From the IMG/VR virus record IMGVR_UViG_3300028581_000011, positions 62,001 through 126,000 of that record: 64,000 nt of DNA, one strand, 5' to 3'. This DNA comes from a virus. The notes under the pieces were generated by a model. The model saw only the letters and a list, made by a program, of their open reading frames with translations, ran no database searches and was not told where the DNA came from. The stretch's first letter is position 1. Every line of letters begins with the position of its first letter. Positions 1 through 8,705 of this stretch are shown piece by piece. The position numbers were made by a program, and so were the translations under genes.

Positions 1-38
1 GAACACCAGCAGCGCTGTGGTGACGAATGTGGCATCAT
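1..38 (-). CDS. Possible start of a gene cut by the window edge
   Basis: Two consecutive ATG codons overlap the stop of the upstream gene in an ATGA arrangement, as at other gene junctions here. The frame stays open to base 1, giving about 12 residues. No function can be inferred from so short a piece, and only the junction supports it. Confidence 0.3.
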   Translation of the reverse strand, partial: MMPHSSPQRCWC

Positions 39-550
39 CCGTCATAATTTTCCTGCGCACTGCCGTCAATGAGGCTGGGTTCATTTTTAGCTCCAGTTGG
101 ATACTTGTTCTTCACTAGCTCTCGAACACGCCAAACCAGAGCAGTAATATTGACAGTTAGCTTCGTCACGAAGTCAATATTCTGCGCATGGATGTGCCTG
201 CCGGTACTAAGATCAATCATGACGTCATGTTTGCCGCAGCGCAACTCAACAAATCGTCGATCATAGACATCGACGAACATGTGCGGCAAGGTACTACCAG
301 TGGCGTCGGGGCAGCTGTACAGCGCCTGTATGTCCGGCAGCAGCAAGTACTGTTCAGCCGCAGGTAGCGACAGTTGTCGGGCCAGATTAGCCACAGTAGC
401 CACCGCTGCCAACACACTGAGCGTCACTTCAGTTGTGCCGGTGTAGACACCGACGATATTCACTAGCCTACCGTAAGACAGCATCCTGATGTACTCAAAC
501 TCAGGAATGCCGAGTACAGAAACAAGTTGTTGGTTTGTGATTGCTGACAT
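35..550 (-). CDS. Hypothetical protein, 171 aa
   Basis: I do not recognise a family. The protein is mixed alpha/beta in composition. It has an Ala/Leu/Val-rich stretch near residues 45-65 that could be a buried helix, and no clear signal peptide or metal motif. The start ATG overlaps the stop of the preceding gene (ATGA), so the two are probably translationally coupled. It belongs to the group of small unknown genes after the glycosyltransferases. Confidence 0.7.
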   Translation of the reverse strand: MSAITNQQLVSVLGIPEFEYIRMLSYGRLVNIVGVYTGTTEVTLSVLAAVATVANLARQLSLPAAEQYLLLPDIQALYSCPDATGSTLPHMFVDVYDRRFVELRCGKHDVMIDLSTGRHIHAQNIDFVTKLTVNITALVWRVRELVKNKYPTGAKNEPSLIDGSAQENYDG

Positions 551-837
551 CAGAGCAACGGTCCCGTGACAGGAATATCAATGCGGAAACGACTGACGAC
601 TTGAGGACTGCCAAGCTTGACGAGTTCGCCTTCCTTGTCGATGGCATACGGATGGGGCACAGTATTGGACAGCCGAGGGTCCGGCAGCCCGCGAAGCTGT
701 GCGGTCTTCATGGCAAATCGTATCGTCTCTGAGTTCTGCAGTTCCGCAATGCCCTTCTGGCCGGGCAGGTCACTTTCCAGAACAACAATACCACGGCCCA
801 ACTCAATAATCGTCTGGTCTTCAACTACGCTAATCAT
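550..837 (-). CDS. Hypothetical protein, 95 aa
   Basis: A small soluble protein of unknown family. The start follows a good ribosome site (CGGAG, then about seven bases to ATG), and a TTTCTTTA tract lies just before it. Its stop overlaps the next gene. The sequence begins with beta-rich residues and contains a Pro-rich middle (PDPRLSNTVPHP). No catalytic motif is visible. It may be the first gene of a short two- or three-gene unit. Confidence 0.7.
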   Translation of the reverse strand: MISVVEDQTIIELGRGIVVLESDLPGQKGIAELQNSETIRFAMKTAQLRGLPDPRLSNTVPHPYAIDKEGELVKLGSPQVVSRFRIDIPVTGPLL

Positions 838-895
838 GATTTTCTCCGGTTAAAGAAATGAACACGCTCATTGTAGTGCTGCATTGAACATGCAG

Positions 896-1174
896 CTAGT
901 CGATTTGTTCTACGCGTCGAATGGACGGCAGTATCTCTTCAGAGCCCCGTATGACACCACGTTCAAGCAGCTGTTCAATGGTGCCTTCTGGTAGCTCACA
1001 ATCAGCTACAGAAAAACCATAGCTGTCTGCAACCTCTACATAGTCCAAGGTAGGATCGTCGTTTGAGTCATAGTCTCCATTGAGAATCTTTTCTATGGCC
1101 TCGGCAGCATCGATAGCTGTCACATGGTGCCTAGCCACATACAACTCATACTGCTCTATCGCGTAAACCGGCAT
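896..1174 (-). CDS. Hypothetical acidic protein, 92 aa
   Basis: An acidic small protein. Its N-terminus (YAIEQYELYVARHHVTAIDA) has the pattern of small beta-strand/helix proteins in which a strand is followed by 'A-x-x-A-x-A' helix residues. This faintly resembles DpnD/PcfM-like accessory proteins, but I would not assign that family. It starts inside the last 29 bases of the upstream gene in another frame. A hairpin without a T-run lies after the stop, near 879-899. Confidence 0.65.
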   Translation of the reverse strand: MPVYAIEQYELYVARHHVTAIDAAEAIEKILNGDYDSNDDPTLDYVEVADSYGFSVADCELPEGTIEQLLERGVIRGSEEILPSIRRVEQID

Positions 1175-1706
1175 AGTATTTCTCGTTGCTCTTTTTCAGG
1201 TTTTCGTCAGCCACCATAGCCCCCACATGACAGACCAGCCAGTCTGCCAGATTTTCTGTCAGCTCATCAAACTTATGCATCATGGCCGGCAGATACTGTT
1301 CCTCAAACACACGCGCTAGCTCCTTTTTCAACGGCTTGAGTACGACCTCTTTGGAATTCTTACGCAATGCCTTATTTAACAGAGCGCACACAGCCTCGTC
1401 CTTCTGCGCCATGTGCATGAACCACACAGGATCCATCCAGCTGGGCGGATGTTCACTCCAGTGCCAGTTGTACTCAGGGCTATGCAGCTCACATAGAAAG
1501 GCAGCAACGAACTGCCCGACGGTATTCTCTGTGAGCATGTTCATGATTGGCCACGGACAGTCCTTGTGCGCCAGCAATGGTGTCCTGTGGTTGGGCACAT
1601 ACATGACCGCGCACTCTTCGCCTGCAACTAGTGGTCGCTCTTGCACGGTCTTGGGCTTAGTCTTGTGTTGCCCGTACGGTGGCAGCACTTTTGCTTTTCT
1701 TGCCAT
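1146..1706 (-). CDS. Hypothetical basic protein, 186 aa
   Basis: Unknown function. The N-terminus is strongly basic (MARKAKVLPPYGQHKTKPK). The middle contains several Trp residues (YNWHWSEHPPSWMDPVWF), and a Lys-rich helix lies near residues 115-135. There is a clear ribosome site (AGGAG, then about six bases). The gene lies directly downstream of a hairpin terminator and a structured non-coding region, so it probably has its own promoter or depends on read-through. Confidence 0.7.
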   Translation of the reverse strand: MARKAKVLPPYGQHKTKPKTVQERPLVAGEECAVMYVPNHRTPLLAHKDCPWPIMNMLTENTVGQFVAAFLCELHSPEYNWHWSEHPPSWMDPVWFMHMAQKDEAVCALLNKALRKNSKEVVLKPLKKELARVFEEQYLPAMMHKFDELTENLADWLVCHVGAMVADENLKKSNEKYYAGLRDRAV

Positions 1707-1735
1707 CCAGTTCTCCTAGATTTGTGATACCTAAA

Positions 1736-1774
1736 GAAACGGGAATCGATCGTCAAAATTCCCGTTTCTCTTTT
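1736..1774 (-). terminator. Intergenic hairpin terminator, possibly bidirectional
   Basis: An 11-bp perfect stem (1736-1746 with 1758-1768) is followed on the minus strand by TTTAGG and on the plus strand by TCTTTT. In the direction of the genes it would end transcripts of the structured region just upstream. Confidence 0.65.
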
Positions 1775-1780
1775 GGTGTT

Positions 1781-1852
1781 CTGCGATCTTAGAGTGTCTA
1801 CATGTTTTCGGAGTGGTAGGGACTCCTGTAACACGCAACTCTAAGATCGCAG
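1781..1852 (-). ncRNA. Long hairpin in a non-coding stretch, possible small RNA
   Basis: A 15-bp perfect inverted repeat (1781-1795 with 1838-1852) encloses a 42-base loop, which holds a second small stem (GGAGT with ACTCC) and a TGTT/AACA pair. No credible reading frame covers it. It lies between a promoter-like site near 2005 and the terminator at 1736-1774. A tRNA was considered, but the stem continues uninterrupted past seven pairs. Confidence 0.45.
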
Positions 1853-1857
1853 CCCCG

Positions 1858-1896
1858 GCTGACACCTTTCAGTGTCATCGGCTGAAAGATGTCAGC
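1858..1896 (-). repeat. Inverted repeat, 15-bp arms with one mismatch
   Basis: The arms at 1858-1872 and 1882-1896 pair except at one position. This is the second hairpin in the same 323-base non-coding gap, adjacent to the long hairpin at 1781-1852. Confidence 0.6.
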
Positions 1897-1931
1897 GAGG
1901 CAAGATCACGGTGTCGGCGGATACCGTGCGC

Positions 1932-1969
1932 TAGTTATAGAGGCGCCCAATAGTTATAGAGGCGCCCAA
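1932..1969 (-). repeat. Two tandem copies of a 19-bp unit
   Basis: The unit TAGTTATAGAGGCGCCCAA occurs twice back to back (1932-1950, 1951-1969). Each copy contains the palindrome GGCGCC. Its placement in an otherwise non-coding gap suggests a protein-binding site pair or part of a structured RNA. Confidence 0.75.
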
Positions 1970-2004
1970 AGGCGGTCGCAGATGCTAGCGTACACCTGCA
2001 TAAG

Positions 2005-2014
2005 ATTATGCCAC
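2005..2014 (-). promoter_or_regulatory. Candidate extended -10 element (GTGGCATAAT)
   Basis: This 10-mer lies 16 bases after the stop of the upstream gene. The same 10-mer occurs in two other gene gaps (47598-47607 and 51966-51975). It resembles an extended -10 (TGnCATAAT). No convincing -35 box is seen, so the promoter call is inference. Confidence 0.4.
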
Positions 2015-2029
2015 ATAGTTCAGCAGAAT

Positions 2030-2338
2030 TTAGCTGAAGAACTGCTTCCTGGTTCTTCCTGCTCGATCTACAAATGTGACAAGCACACGGTCAACACCCA
2101 GCATCTTCTTAAGACTAAGCTTCTGGGCATTCGTGAATTCGCCTATGGCCGTACGGGCAGAGTCATAGACAGACTTGTTGATACGCGCCTTCTTACGACC
2201 ACAACAACGTGTCTTGGTCTTCTTGACGGCAGCTTGCTGTAGCTTCAGCGCCAATGTCTTGAGAGCTGGAAATGCTTTCTGTATATCGGCTCGCTTGATC
2301 AGCTGATCAACAATCGGATCTGTTAGTTCGTAGGCCAT
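2030..2338 (-). CDS. Hypothetical basic protein, 102 aa
   Basis: A small, strongly basic protein with a Lys/Arg cluster and paired cysteines in the middle (KKTKTRCCGRKKARINK). It could bind nucleic acid, but no named domain is recognised. The start follows GGAGG at good spacing. It sits two bases downstream of the preceding gene, so the two form a unit that ends at the non-coding gap. Confidence 0.7.
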   Translation of the reverse strand: MAYELTDPIVDQLIKRADIQKAFPALKTLALKLQQAAVKKTKTRCCGRKKARINKSVYDSARTAIGEFTNAQKLSLKKMLGVDRVLVTFVDRAGRTRKQFFS

Positions 2339-2340
2339 GC

Positions 2341-2793
2341 TCAGCCCTCCACAGAATCACTAGCTGACTCTGAACTTTCAGACGGCTCACCGCAACGGAC
2401 ATCCTCTGTCTCTTGCAGCTGCTCCATCCTGTTCATAGCCTCTACAAGCCCGTTCACTTCCTCGTAGATGAGCTGCCATACGTCGTCAGCCTGCGCTTGC
2501 GTAGGCAGGATGCCGTCGATAAGACTCTTCCTGAAGTAGGCAGGAATTTGTGTGTCATCCGGAGTGTTTGCCGGAAAGACAACAAGATCGAACGGCGAGG
2601 CAACACCAACGAATCTGTCCGTGGTTGTGCCCGTATACGGATCAATGAGACGCTTCTCAAACAAGAAGATCTCGGCAGGCATATTGAGCGGGTCGTAGGC
2701 CTCGACAATGAAGCGAAAGCCATCGCCGCGATTGGCAACGAACAGCCGCGTTTGCGCGTGACGTCGAAGGTTGATTCCTCGTGCTGTAGCCAT
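2341..2793 (-). CDS. Hypothetical protein, 150 aa
   Basis: Unknown family. The N-terminal part is basic with strand-like segments (RLFVANRGDGFRFIVEAYD). The last 20 residues are a Ser/Glu/Asp-rich acidic tail (SESSESASDS), which looks disordered. It starts after GAGGT. Upstream lies an 86-base gap to the glycosyltransferase gene with no other gene I can support. Confidence 0.7.
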   Translation of the reverse strand: MATARGINLRRHAQTRLFVANRGDGFRFIVEAYDPLNMPAEIFLFEKRLIDPYTGTTTDRFVGVASPFDLVVFPANTPDDTQIPAYFRKSLIDGILPTQAQADDVWQLIYEEVNGLVEAMNRMEQLQETEDVRCGEPSESSESASDSVEG

Positions 2794-2879
2794 TTAACGT
2801 ACCTCGTGAACGACATATACGTCAGCTTTTCTGCTGGCGGTATATCTCATCCTAACAGCCATTACAGCGACAAGACAGA

Positions 2880-4913
2880 TCAAGAATACCAGTTGTACGA
2901 AGTTGTCACATGGGCCGCATTGACAGGCAATACGTGCAGTAGCTTACGTTGCGTATCAATGGATCTGAGCTCATAGCCACCCTGCCACAGCTGCTCACCA
3001 ATGCAGATTTCAAGGCTATCATCCGAGACACGAACGTCCGGTACTAGGCAGTCAGCAATCGCGCTCTTGGCTATGACCCAGACACCGCGCGTAGGGTAGT
3101 GAATGGTGTTTCCGTTAGGCGCCTCTGTGCCTAGCTTCGTGCGAAAGCCACGACCTTTGAACCATGGTGAGTTCCTAAACCAGTCTCTTGGATCTTTGAC
3201 GCCATCAGTCTGCAGTATGTGCATTTGCTTATGGCACAGCATACCGAGCGGGGCTTTACCGGGTCTCGCTATTTCCTCGGACAACATCTGTAACCATCTA
3301 CTGCCAGCTGGCACATAACAATCATCATCAAACCAAGCTAGCCAGGGCGTGCCTATTGGCAAGCTAGCGTCTGAGAATGCGCTTCGCATTAACGCGGCTT
3401 TAGAATCACCACCACTGGCCACGTACACCTTGCTGACAGGCAGGGTGTCCAAGTACTTCATAGTGTGTGTAGATACGTTTCGGCACAGTACACGCAGATC
3501 TAACTTGGACGGAGGCAGACTGCTGACAATCGAGTGCAGGCATCTTCGATGCTTATCAATGTGATTGTCGTTGCAATACACGCACACTGTGAGTCGACCA
3601 CCTACAGCAGGATTCTCCAATGCAGTAAGCTGCACATGCTGCGGATGCACGATAGCTGGGCCAGTTTGTTTATCCGACATAATCGACGGTGGTCGAACTA
3701 GCTCTGGTTCTCTGACTATCTCTGGAAGATACGACTCGTTAATGGACATAGACTCGTCAGGAATAAAGAACTCGTCAGGATCCGTTGTCGGCCCCCGCAA
3801 CGCAGCTTGTACGGCTGCATTAAAGACGGCTTCGTCAGCATAAGTATTCTTTGGTTTGCCTATTGGAGGCATGGCGATATCTCCTGCAACTCGTGCCGGC
3901 GGGGGCAGCAGGCCTTGTTCGTAATACCACATGACAGCTTCGATCACATGGTCTGTTGTTATCATGTCCATACAGCGTGGTGTAAAGCCGCCGTATATAG
4001 GCACAGGTTGATGGCATAGGCTGCCATCCATGAGCTTGCCTTCTGGGCTTTTACGTCGATCATTTAGCGGCACCGTGCGCCGCCGCCAGCAGCCTTTACG
4101 GCAGCATGGTAGTAAGCCTTGTGTATGTAGGTACTGGTGCGGCATCTGCACAGCACTTGCTGCAGGCCCAAACTGTTTGAAGTTATCAAACTCGTTGTAG
4201 GCTTCCCACCAAACATCTTCACGACCGCCACCCAACACAACGCAAGGCTTATCAAGAGCTGCAGCGAGATGCATCATGAACGTTATACCGCATACAACGC
4301 CTTCAGCATGATACACATTGACGATCAAGTCTCGCACACTAGTTTGTCCAAGAAGGCACAGCGCGTTATCTAGCTGTGTGTGCATATGTTCGCTTTTGTG
4401 TGTAGCGCCCTCCTGCACAAATCTAAGACCCAGGGGTCGTAACCTATTCACGACCTCCTGATAGCGATGCTGCGGCCAGATCTTCGTGGTCATATCCGAT
4501 TTTCCACCGGGCACGATAACCCAGTAGCGTCCGGAGACCATTGGTGACTTCTTCTCTTCCTCGCTGATATGTATGTCCGGCTTTGGTGCAGTGCACGGTA
4601 CACGTATGCCTGTGAGTCTTGCGAATTCTCTATGAAAGGCTGTAACGAAGTGCTCGTGATAACCACGCCGAGCTCGGCCTAGGCTGCTTCGGTAAGTACC
4701 ACGGCTATTGAAATCTAGTGACACAAGCCCAACAGTGTTACGGGCCATTTTCGTCAGATACGGATTGTTGTGCCACAGCGCCGGATAGTTGGTGTCGACA
4801 TCAATCAGGTACTTGTCGCCATATGTAAGCTTTATATCCCGAACCAGGGCTGTGAGCATAGTCACATCACCGGCAGCCATGCGGAAACGTAGCATGAACT
4901 TTTTCTGGCTCAT
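2880..4913 (-). CDS. Bifunctional glycosyltransferase: GT9-like plus GT2-like
   Basis: This 677-aa protein has two sugar-transfer modules. The first resembles GT9 heptosyltransferases: a VIVPGGKSD-x-TTKIWPQ loop lies near residues 132-148, and a G-x-x-x-x-x-HLAAAL-x-x-P-x-VVLGGG segment near 209-230. A Cys-rich patch (CCRKGC near 270) and a low-complexity linker (about 335-440) follow. The C-terminal module has a strand (LTVCVYCNDN near 441) and an acidic triplet in WLAWFDDDCYV near 525-534, as in GT-A enzymes that bind a nucleotide-sugar and a metal ion. The start overlaps the stop of the next glycosyltransferase (ATGA). Acceptors could be virion proteins or host surface glycans. The sequence does not decide between them. 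Confidence 0.8.
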   Translation of the reverse strand: MSQKKFMLRFRMAAGDVTMLTALVRDIKLTYGDKYLIDVDTNYPALWHNNPYLTKMARNTVGLVSLDFNSRGTYRSSLGRARRGYHEHFVTAFHREFARLTGIRVPCTAPKPDIHISEEEKKSPMVSGRYWVIVPGGKSDMTTKIWPQHRYQEVVNRLRPLGLRFVQEGATHKSEHMHTQLDNALCLLGQTSVRDLIVNVYHAEGVVCGITFMMHLAAALDKPCVVLGGGREDVWWEAYNEFDNFKQFGPAASAVQMPHQYLHTQGLLPCCRKGCWRRRTVPLNDRRKSPEGKLMDGSLCHQPVPIYGGFTPRCMDMITTDHVIEAVMWYYEQGLLPPPARVAGDIAMPPIGKPKNTYADEAVFNAAVQAALRGPTTDPDEFFIPDESMSINESYLPEIVREPELVRPPSIMSDKQTGPAIVHPQHVQLTALENPAVGGRLTVCVYCNDNHIDKHRRCLHSIVSSLPPSKLDLRVLCRNVSTHTMKYLDTLPVSKVYVASGGDSKAALMRSAFSDASLPIGTPWLAWFDDDCYVPAGSRWLQMLSEEIARPGKAPLGMLCHKQMHILQTDGVKDPRDWFRNSPWFKGRGFRTKLGTEAPNGNTIHYPTRGVWVIAKSAIADCLVPDVRVSDDSLEICIGEQLWQGGYELRSIDTQRKLLHVLPVNAAHVTTSYNWYS

Positions 4914-6973
4914 TGCAGTGCCCTGATAAGCGATGCTCGACTAACTAGCTCGTTTCTAAAGCTTAGTTCCAGCATGTTGAGTCGTTGTTTGTTGGCCAGG
5001 GCAGTTCTTGCAACTGTGTCAGTGTGCAGCTTCGTTATTAGCTCGGCCGCCGATGCAGGCTGCTCATGAGCTACAATACCATCTTGCAGATTTTCCACAC
5101 ACGGGACTGCCGATGACGTTATAGCCGGCGTGCCGCAAAGTATAGACTCTGCAGCAGAATAACACCAGGTTTCTGAGTGGCTCATGTGCATAGTGCAGGT
5201 TAAGCCAGCGAATACGTCGTATGACTTTTGCTTATCTCTTACGTGCACATCGTGTGCAACAGGCTGCAGTTGCAGCGCGGCTATAAGCGCCTTGTAGCCG
5301 GCATGCTGCAACATTCGATCAAATACATGCGGCGTAGCCTTGGCCAGTGCGCAGGCTGCTAGTGCGTTGGCGTGATTCTTTCTACCTACCCCTGCCGCCA
5401 GTAAACCTACAGCAGGTCGTTCGCCAGGACTGTAGCTTTCTGGAACACTTACAAGGCCGGGTGCCACAACATTTGGTAACCAATAGCAACGTACGTGTTG
5501 TGCTTGTAGCAGATCAGCCAAAGGCTTAGATGAGGCAAACAGACACCACAGCTTGCCCTTACGTACGGCGTTAATAGCCTCATTGAGCCTTACAAGTTCA
5601 TCGCCTAGCTCGCTTTGTGCTAGCGCTGATTGCCACCATACGCCGACACGACCACGAGCAGACAGGCTTTGAAGCCTGCCCATGACGTCATTATTCCAGG
5701 CTGACACTATGAGCAGCTTGAACTTGGCTGGTGCACATTCAACAGTGCGAACATTGTGAACAGACGAGAAATGTTCAACAGCTGTACGACAGCCTGGATG
5801 AGGCGGTAGCAGCAAGTCGACATCCAGCCCGCAGGGGTTCGCATTAACCGCCGAAGTAGCTGCGTGCTCTAAGGCTAACGCCCAATCGTCGTGTTCTGTT
5901 ATCCAGGCCGCACGTTGTAGGGCTGCAGGATTGCCGTTACAGCCTGTCTTAATTGCTCTACGCACAGCTGTAAGCCATTCGTCGGTCGTAGCGGTCAACG
6001 GCAGGCCAATGCCGGCAGAGTCGCCCACAAGCCGTGCAGGGTGTCCTAGTGCCGTATAGACAATACTGCAGCCTGCAGACATTGCCTCAGCCATAACCCT
6101 GGAGTACGACTCTGACAGAAAGGTAGGATGGGCTAGTACAGCAGCCTGCCTAAACTTGGCCAACATCACGTCAGGTGCTAGATGATCGGACTCTGGTGAG
6201 TCGTAAGCCAGGACCTCTGTATCAAACTCGCGCTGCAAAGCTTGCACTATGTCCTTGCGCATCTTGTTATAGCCGACAATCAACACTTTGCTGCGCGCTG
6301 TATCGTTAGGTTCTGTACTCATATGGTGTGGTGGTCTGGCGATGGCAATACGCTGTGCCGGCACGCCTAGTCTGGCCAGCAGATCACGAGAAAATGTGGA
6401 GTTCGTCAGTACGCCATCGAAGTTGGCAAGTACTTCGAAGTGTTCACTAGGGCGCAGATCGCAATGCACTGCTGACGCAAGAGGCACTAGTCCTCGCCAG
6501 TAGGCCACACGGGCTAGCTTATGCCCTGGCCATTTGGCTGCTGCCTCCCAGAAGCCATTGCTGCCCGTGATCAACAGGTTTGGTTTGCACTCTGTGGCAG
6601 CGGCAACGACTTCAGCCGGGGTGGCGTTCTCACAGAATATGTAGCGCACACCGTTGATTACTTCGGCGGGAGGCGGTGTGCCGCCAGAATAGTAGGCCAC
6701 AACACAGTGCCCACTTGCAGCCAGGCTAGTGAGGTAGGCGTCTAAAGACCAGGCAGCACCGCCTGTATGAGGCCACAGCAGACTAGAAGCAGATGCGATA
6801 AGAAACTTGCCATGCTCTCGGGCATCCTCACAGCCCTCTATTTCGCCTGTGTCGGGCGGCTGCTCAGCTCGGCATGTGGCGACAATCGAACGTCCTCTGT
6901 ACGTAGCTTTGCGGCCACAATACCTACAAAAGACAGTTTCGCCGTAGGCCCCTAGCTTAAACTTACACTGCAT
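4910..6973 (-). CDS. Large glycosyltransferase with two GT-B-like units and an N-terminal zinc motif
   Basis: This 687-aa protein begins with a short Cys motif (CRYCGRKATYRG...C, residues 17-34) that could bind zinc. Two Rossmann-type halves follow. The first ends in the GT4 signature AHPTFLSESYSRVMAEAMSAG, with two glutamates seven residues apart (E-x7-E). The second carries a parallel signature, MSHSETWCYSAAESILCGTP. Such glutamates bind the nucleotide-sugar in retaining GT-B enzymes. One polypeptide may therefore add two sugars, or one half may be inactive. It is translationally coupled to the GT9/GT2 fusion and follows the fibre genes, which favours a role in virion glycosylation. Confidence 0.8.
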   Translation of the reverse strand: MQCKFKLGAYGETVFCRYCGRKATYRGRSIVATCRAEQPPDTGEIEGCEDAREHGKFLIASASSLLWPHTGGAAWSLDAYLTSLAASGHCVVAYYSGGTPPPAEVINGVRYIFCENATPAEVVAAATECKPNLLITGSNGFWEAAAKWPGHKLARVAYWRGLVPLASAVHCDLRPSEHFEVLANFDGVLTNSTFSRDLLARLGVPAQRIAIARPPHHMSTEPNDTARSKVLIVGYNKMRKDIVQALQREFDTEVLAYDSPESDHLAPDVMLAKFRQAAVLAHPTFLSESYSRVMAEAMSAGCSIVYTALGHPARLVGDSAGIGLPLTATTDEWLTAVRRAIKTGCNGNPAALQRAAWITEHDDWALALEHAATSAVNANPCGLDVDLLLPPHPGCRTAVEHFSSVHNVRTVECAPAKFKLLIVSAWNNDVMGRLQSLSARGRVGVWWQSALAQSELGDELVRLNEAINAVRKGKLWCLFASSKPLADLLQAQHVRCYWLPNVVAPGLVSVPESYSPGERPAVGLLAAGVGRKNHANALAACALAKATPHVFDRMLQHAGYKALIAALQLQPVAHDVHVRDKQKSYDVFAGLTCTMHMSHSETWCYSAAESILCGTPAITSSAVPCVENLQDGIVAHEQPASAAELITKLHTDTVARTALANKQRLNMLELSFRNELVSRASLIRALQ

Positions 6974-6975
6974 GA

Positions 6976-7557
6976 TTAGGCCGTGATATCTAACGTCACG
7001 CCAGTATGATCACACCAGGCACCTGGTTTCGGATCAATTGGATCGACCGTTAGACTAACATTTAAGCTGCTTAGCTCATAGGGATCCACGTCAGAATCTT
7101 CGTCATACGCCGTGATAGTCCACTCAGCTCCATCTTGAGGGCCTATGGTGAGTGTTACGTCAATGCGCCTTGTACGTGTCGAAGGTGTATACGATATAGT
7201 CACAAAGAAAGACACATAGCCATACTCGTAGTTCTCAGAACCAGGGCAGCCGACTTTTGCCACTTGATCGACACTGTATGTTGTGTAGCAAGTGCTAGCA
7301 GACCCTACGTTGTCGTCGACAAGGTCAACGACGTAGTCGGCATCAAACCTACTGCAGGTAGGCGTTATAGGATCTTCGGACGTTCCGCAGTTGTCGATGT
7401 TGTTTGTAGAGCCGCTTATACGAAGTGTCAGACTATCCGGGGCGCTCTCATCTGAATATGACTTGCAATCGCCGGGATCTTCACCACAGCAACAATCCTC
7501 GGACATGGCGATCTGTCCATCTACGAACAGTATCGCGCCCTCGTAGAACACAACCAT
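6976..7557 (-). CDS. Cys-rich predicted virion protein, 193 aa
   Basis: I place the start at ATG 7557, which follows GGAG overlapping the stop of the upstream collagen-like gene. The protein has a short N-terminal strand and then a CCCGEDPGDC cluster near residue 20. A Thr/Ser/Asp-rich beta-sandwich-like body follows, with scattered cysteines. Many residues match what is seen in extracellular or virion beta domains. No family is recognised. It is the last of the fibre genes before the glycosyltransferases and may be a fibre tip or an accessory adhesin. Confidence 0.65.
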   Translation of the reverse strand: MVVFYEGAILFVDGQIAMSEDCCCGEDPGDCKSYSDESAPDSLTLRISGSTNNIDNCGTSEDPITPTCSRFDADYVVDLVDDNVGSASTCYTTYSVDQVAKVGCPGSENYEYGYVSFFVTISYTPSTRTRRIDVTLTIGPQDGAEWTITAYDEDSDVDPYELSSLNVSLTVDPIDPKPGAWCDHTGVTLDITA

Positions 7558-7561
7558 GGCA

Positions 7562-8704
7562 TTACTCCGGTGGTTCTGGACACTCGGTACCTTCGTGCCA
7601 TGTTTCTGTTGTTTCTGGCTCTTCGGCAGACGACAATGCCGATACGAAACACTCAAGCTTAGTGAGTGTCAGATCCGTACCATCAACTGCAATCTCCGTA
7701 ACAGCCTCAATCGAGCTTGGCGCCCACGACATGACCTTTCCGTCGTCACTTACAAAGATCGGAGTACCGCTTGCTAGCTTTGCACCAGAAGGTATTATCC
7801 AGCCGTCGACAGTAATGCTGCTTCCGCCAGTTACACTTGCACTGGCAGTTCCACCGCCTGTTAAGTCTTGAGTTAGTGTTGCGGCAGTTACTGCTTTGAA
7901 AGAGTTAGTTCTGAATTCGAAAGAGTTGTGATCGGCAGTCTTCCAATTGCTTAACGCTGTGCCGTTGACCTTATCACCTTGGGCGTAGCCGGCTTTATTC
8001 CAGTCCTCACCAGCACCATCTACAGTGAATCGAACAGTACCTGGAACAGTAGGCACGTAGTGAAAATTGTTGGTCACACCTGTGCCTGATCCGGTTCCGA
8101 CCGGGGGGTCACCAGTAGGGACGACGGCTATCGTGATGGGCATAGCCGGAACTACCGATACTTCGACCTCAACAAGATATCTAGTGACGTTGTTAGACGT
8201 CATGACACCAAGGATCACGCCAATAGCCCACACGTTCATATTTTGAACGCCTAGATTGTTTGCCGAGGGCGCGTGTTTCACATAACAATCTAGGACGTCT
8301 TGTGTCCAGGTTGATCCGTCGTAATGCGTAAGGTACAACGTGCCATTGTAGTATTCGCCGCCTATAAGCGTTGTGACATGCACCACAACGGCAGCGCCAT
8401 TTATACCGACAGCGCCAGAGGCGCCTTGAGCCCCTTGCGGACCGGCGACACCGTTCAGGCCGTTTAAGCCAGGCACGCCCTGTGAACCTTGCGGGCCGGC
8501 TGCACCAGAAACAGCAGCAGCTAGATCCACAGGAGGTATGGCGCTCAGACCGCTGGCGTCGCAGTCAAAGATGGCTTCTGGCGGATCGGGCAGTTCGCAA
8601 TTGGTGATATCGGGAATCACCTCGATTGGCTGTACGGCAGGAACCTCACAGTCAGCCGGGTCAAACACGGGATCAAAATTGTATGGTCCGCCTGTATAGC
8701 CCAT
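7562..8704 (-). CDS. Collagen-like tail fibre protein
   Basis: This 380-aa protein has a Pro/Asp-rich N-terminus. A Gly-x-y repeat tract follows near residues 75-112 (GPQGSQGVPGLNGLNG and GPQGAQGASG), and the C-terminus is a beta-rich domain. Short collagen-like tracts form trimeric stalks in phage fibres and are usually followed by a trimerising or receptor-binding head. Its stop is five bases before the next start, so it sits in a tightly packed fibre operon. Confidence 0.8.
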   Translation of the reverse strand: MGYTGGPYNFDPVFDPADCEVPAVQPIEVIPDITNCELPDPPEAIFDCDASGLSAIPPVDLAAAVSGAAGPQGSQGVPGLNGLNGVAGPQGAQGASGAVGINGAAVVVHVTTLIGGEYYNGTLYLTHYDGSTWTQDVLDCYVKHAPSANNLGVQNMNVWAIGVILGVMTSNNVTRYLVEVEVSVVPAMPITIAVVPTGDPPVGTGSGTGVTNNFHYVPTVPGTVRFTVDGAGEDWNKAGYAQGDKVNGTALSNWKTADHNSFEFRTNSFKAVTAATLTQDLTGGGTASASVTGGSSITVDGWIIPSGAKLASGTPIFVSDDGKVMSWAPSSIEAVTEIAVDGTDLTLTKLECFVSALSSAEEPETTETWHEGTECPEPPE

Positions 8705-8705
8705 A

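Noticed and set aside
1781-1852. Possible tRNA from the long hairpin
   Set aside because: The stem runs 15 bp without a break, and there is no T-loop GTTCRA motif or three-arm layout.
2814-2879. 22-codon reading frame between the glycosyltransferase and the 150-aa gene
   Set aside because: No ribosome site and it is too short to support.
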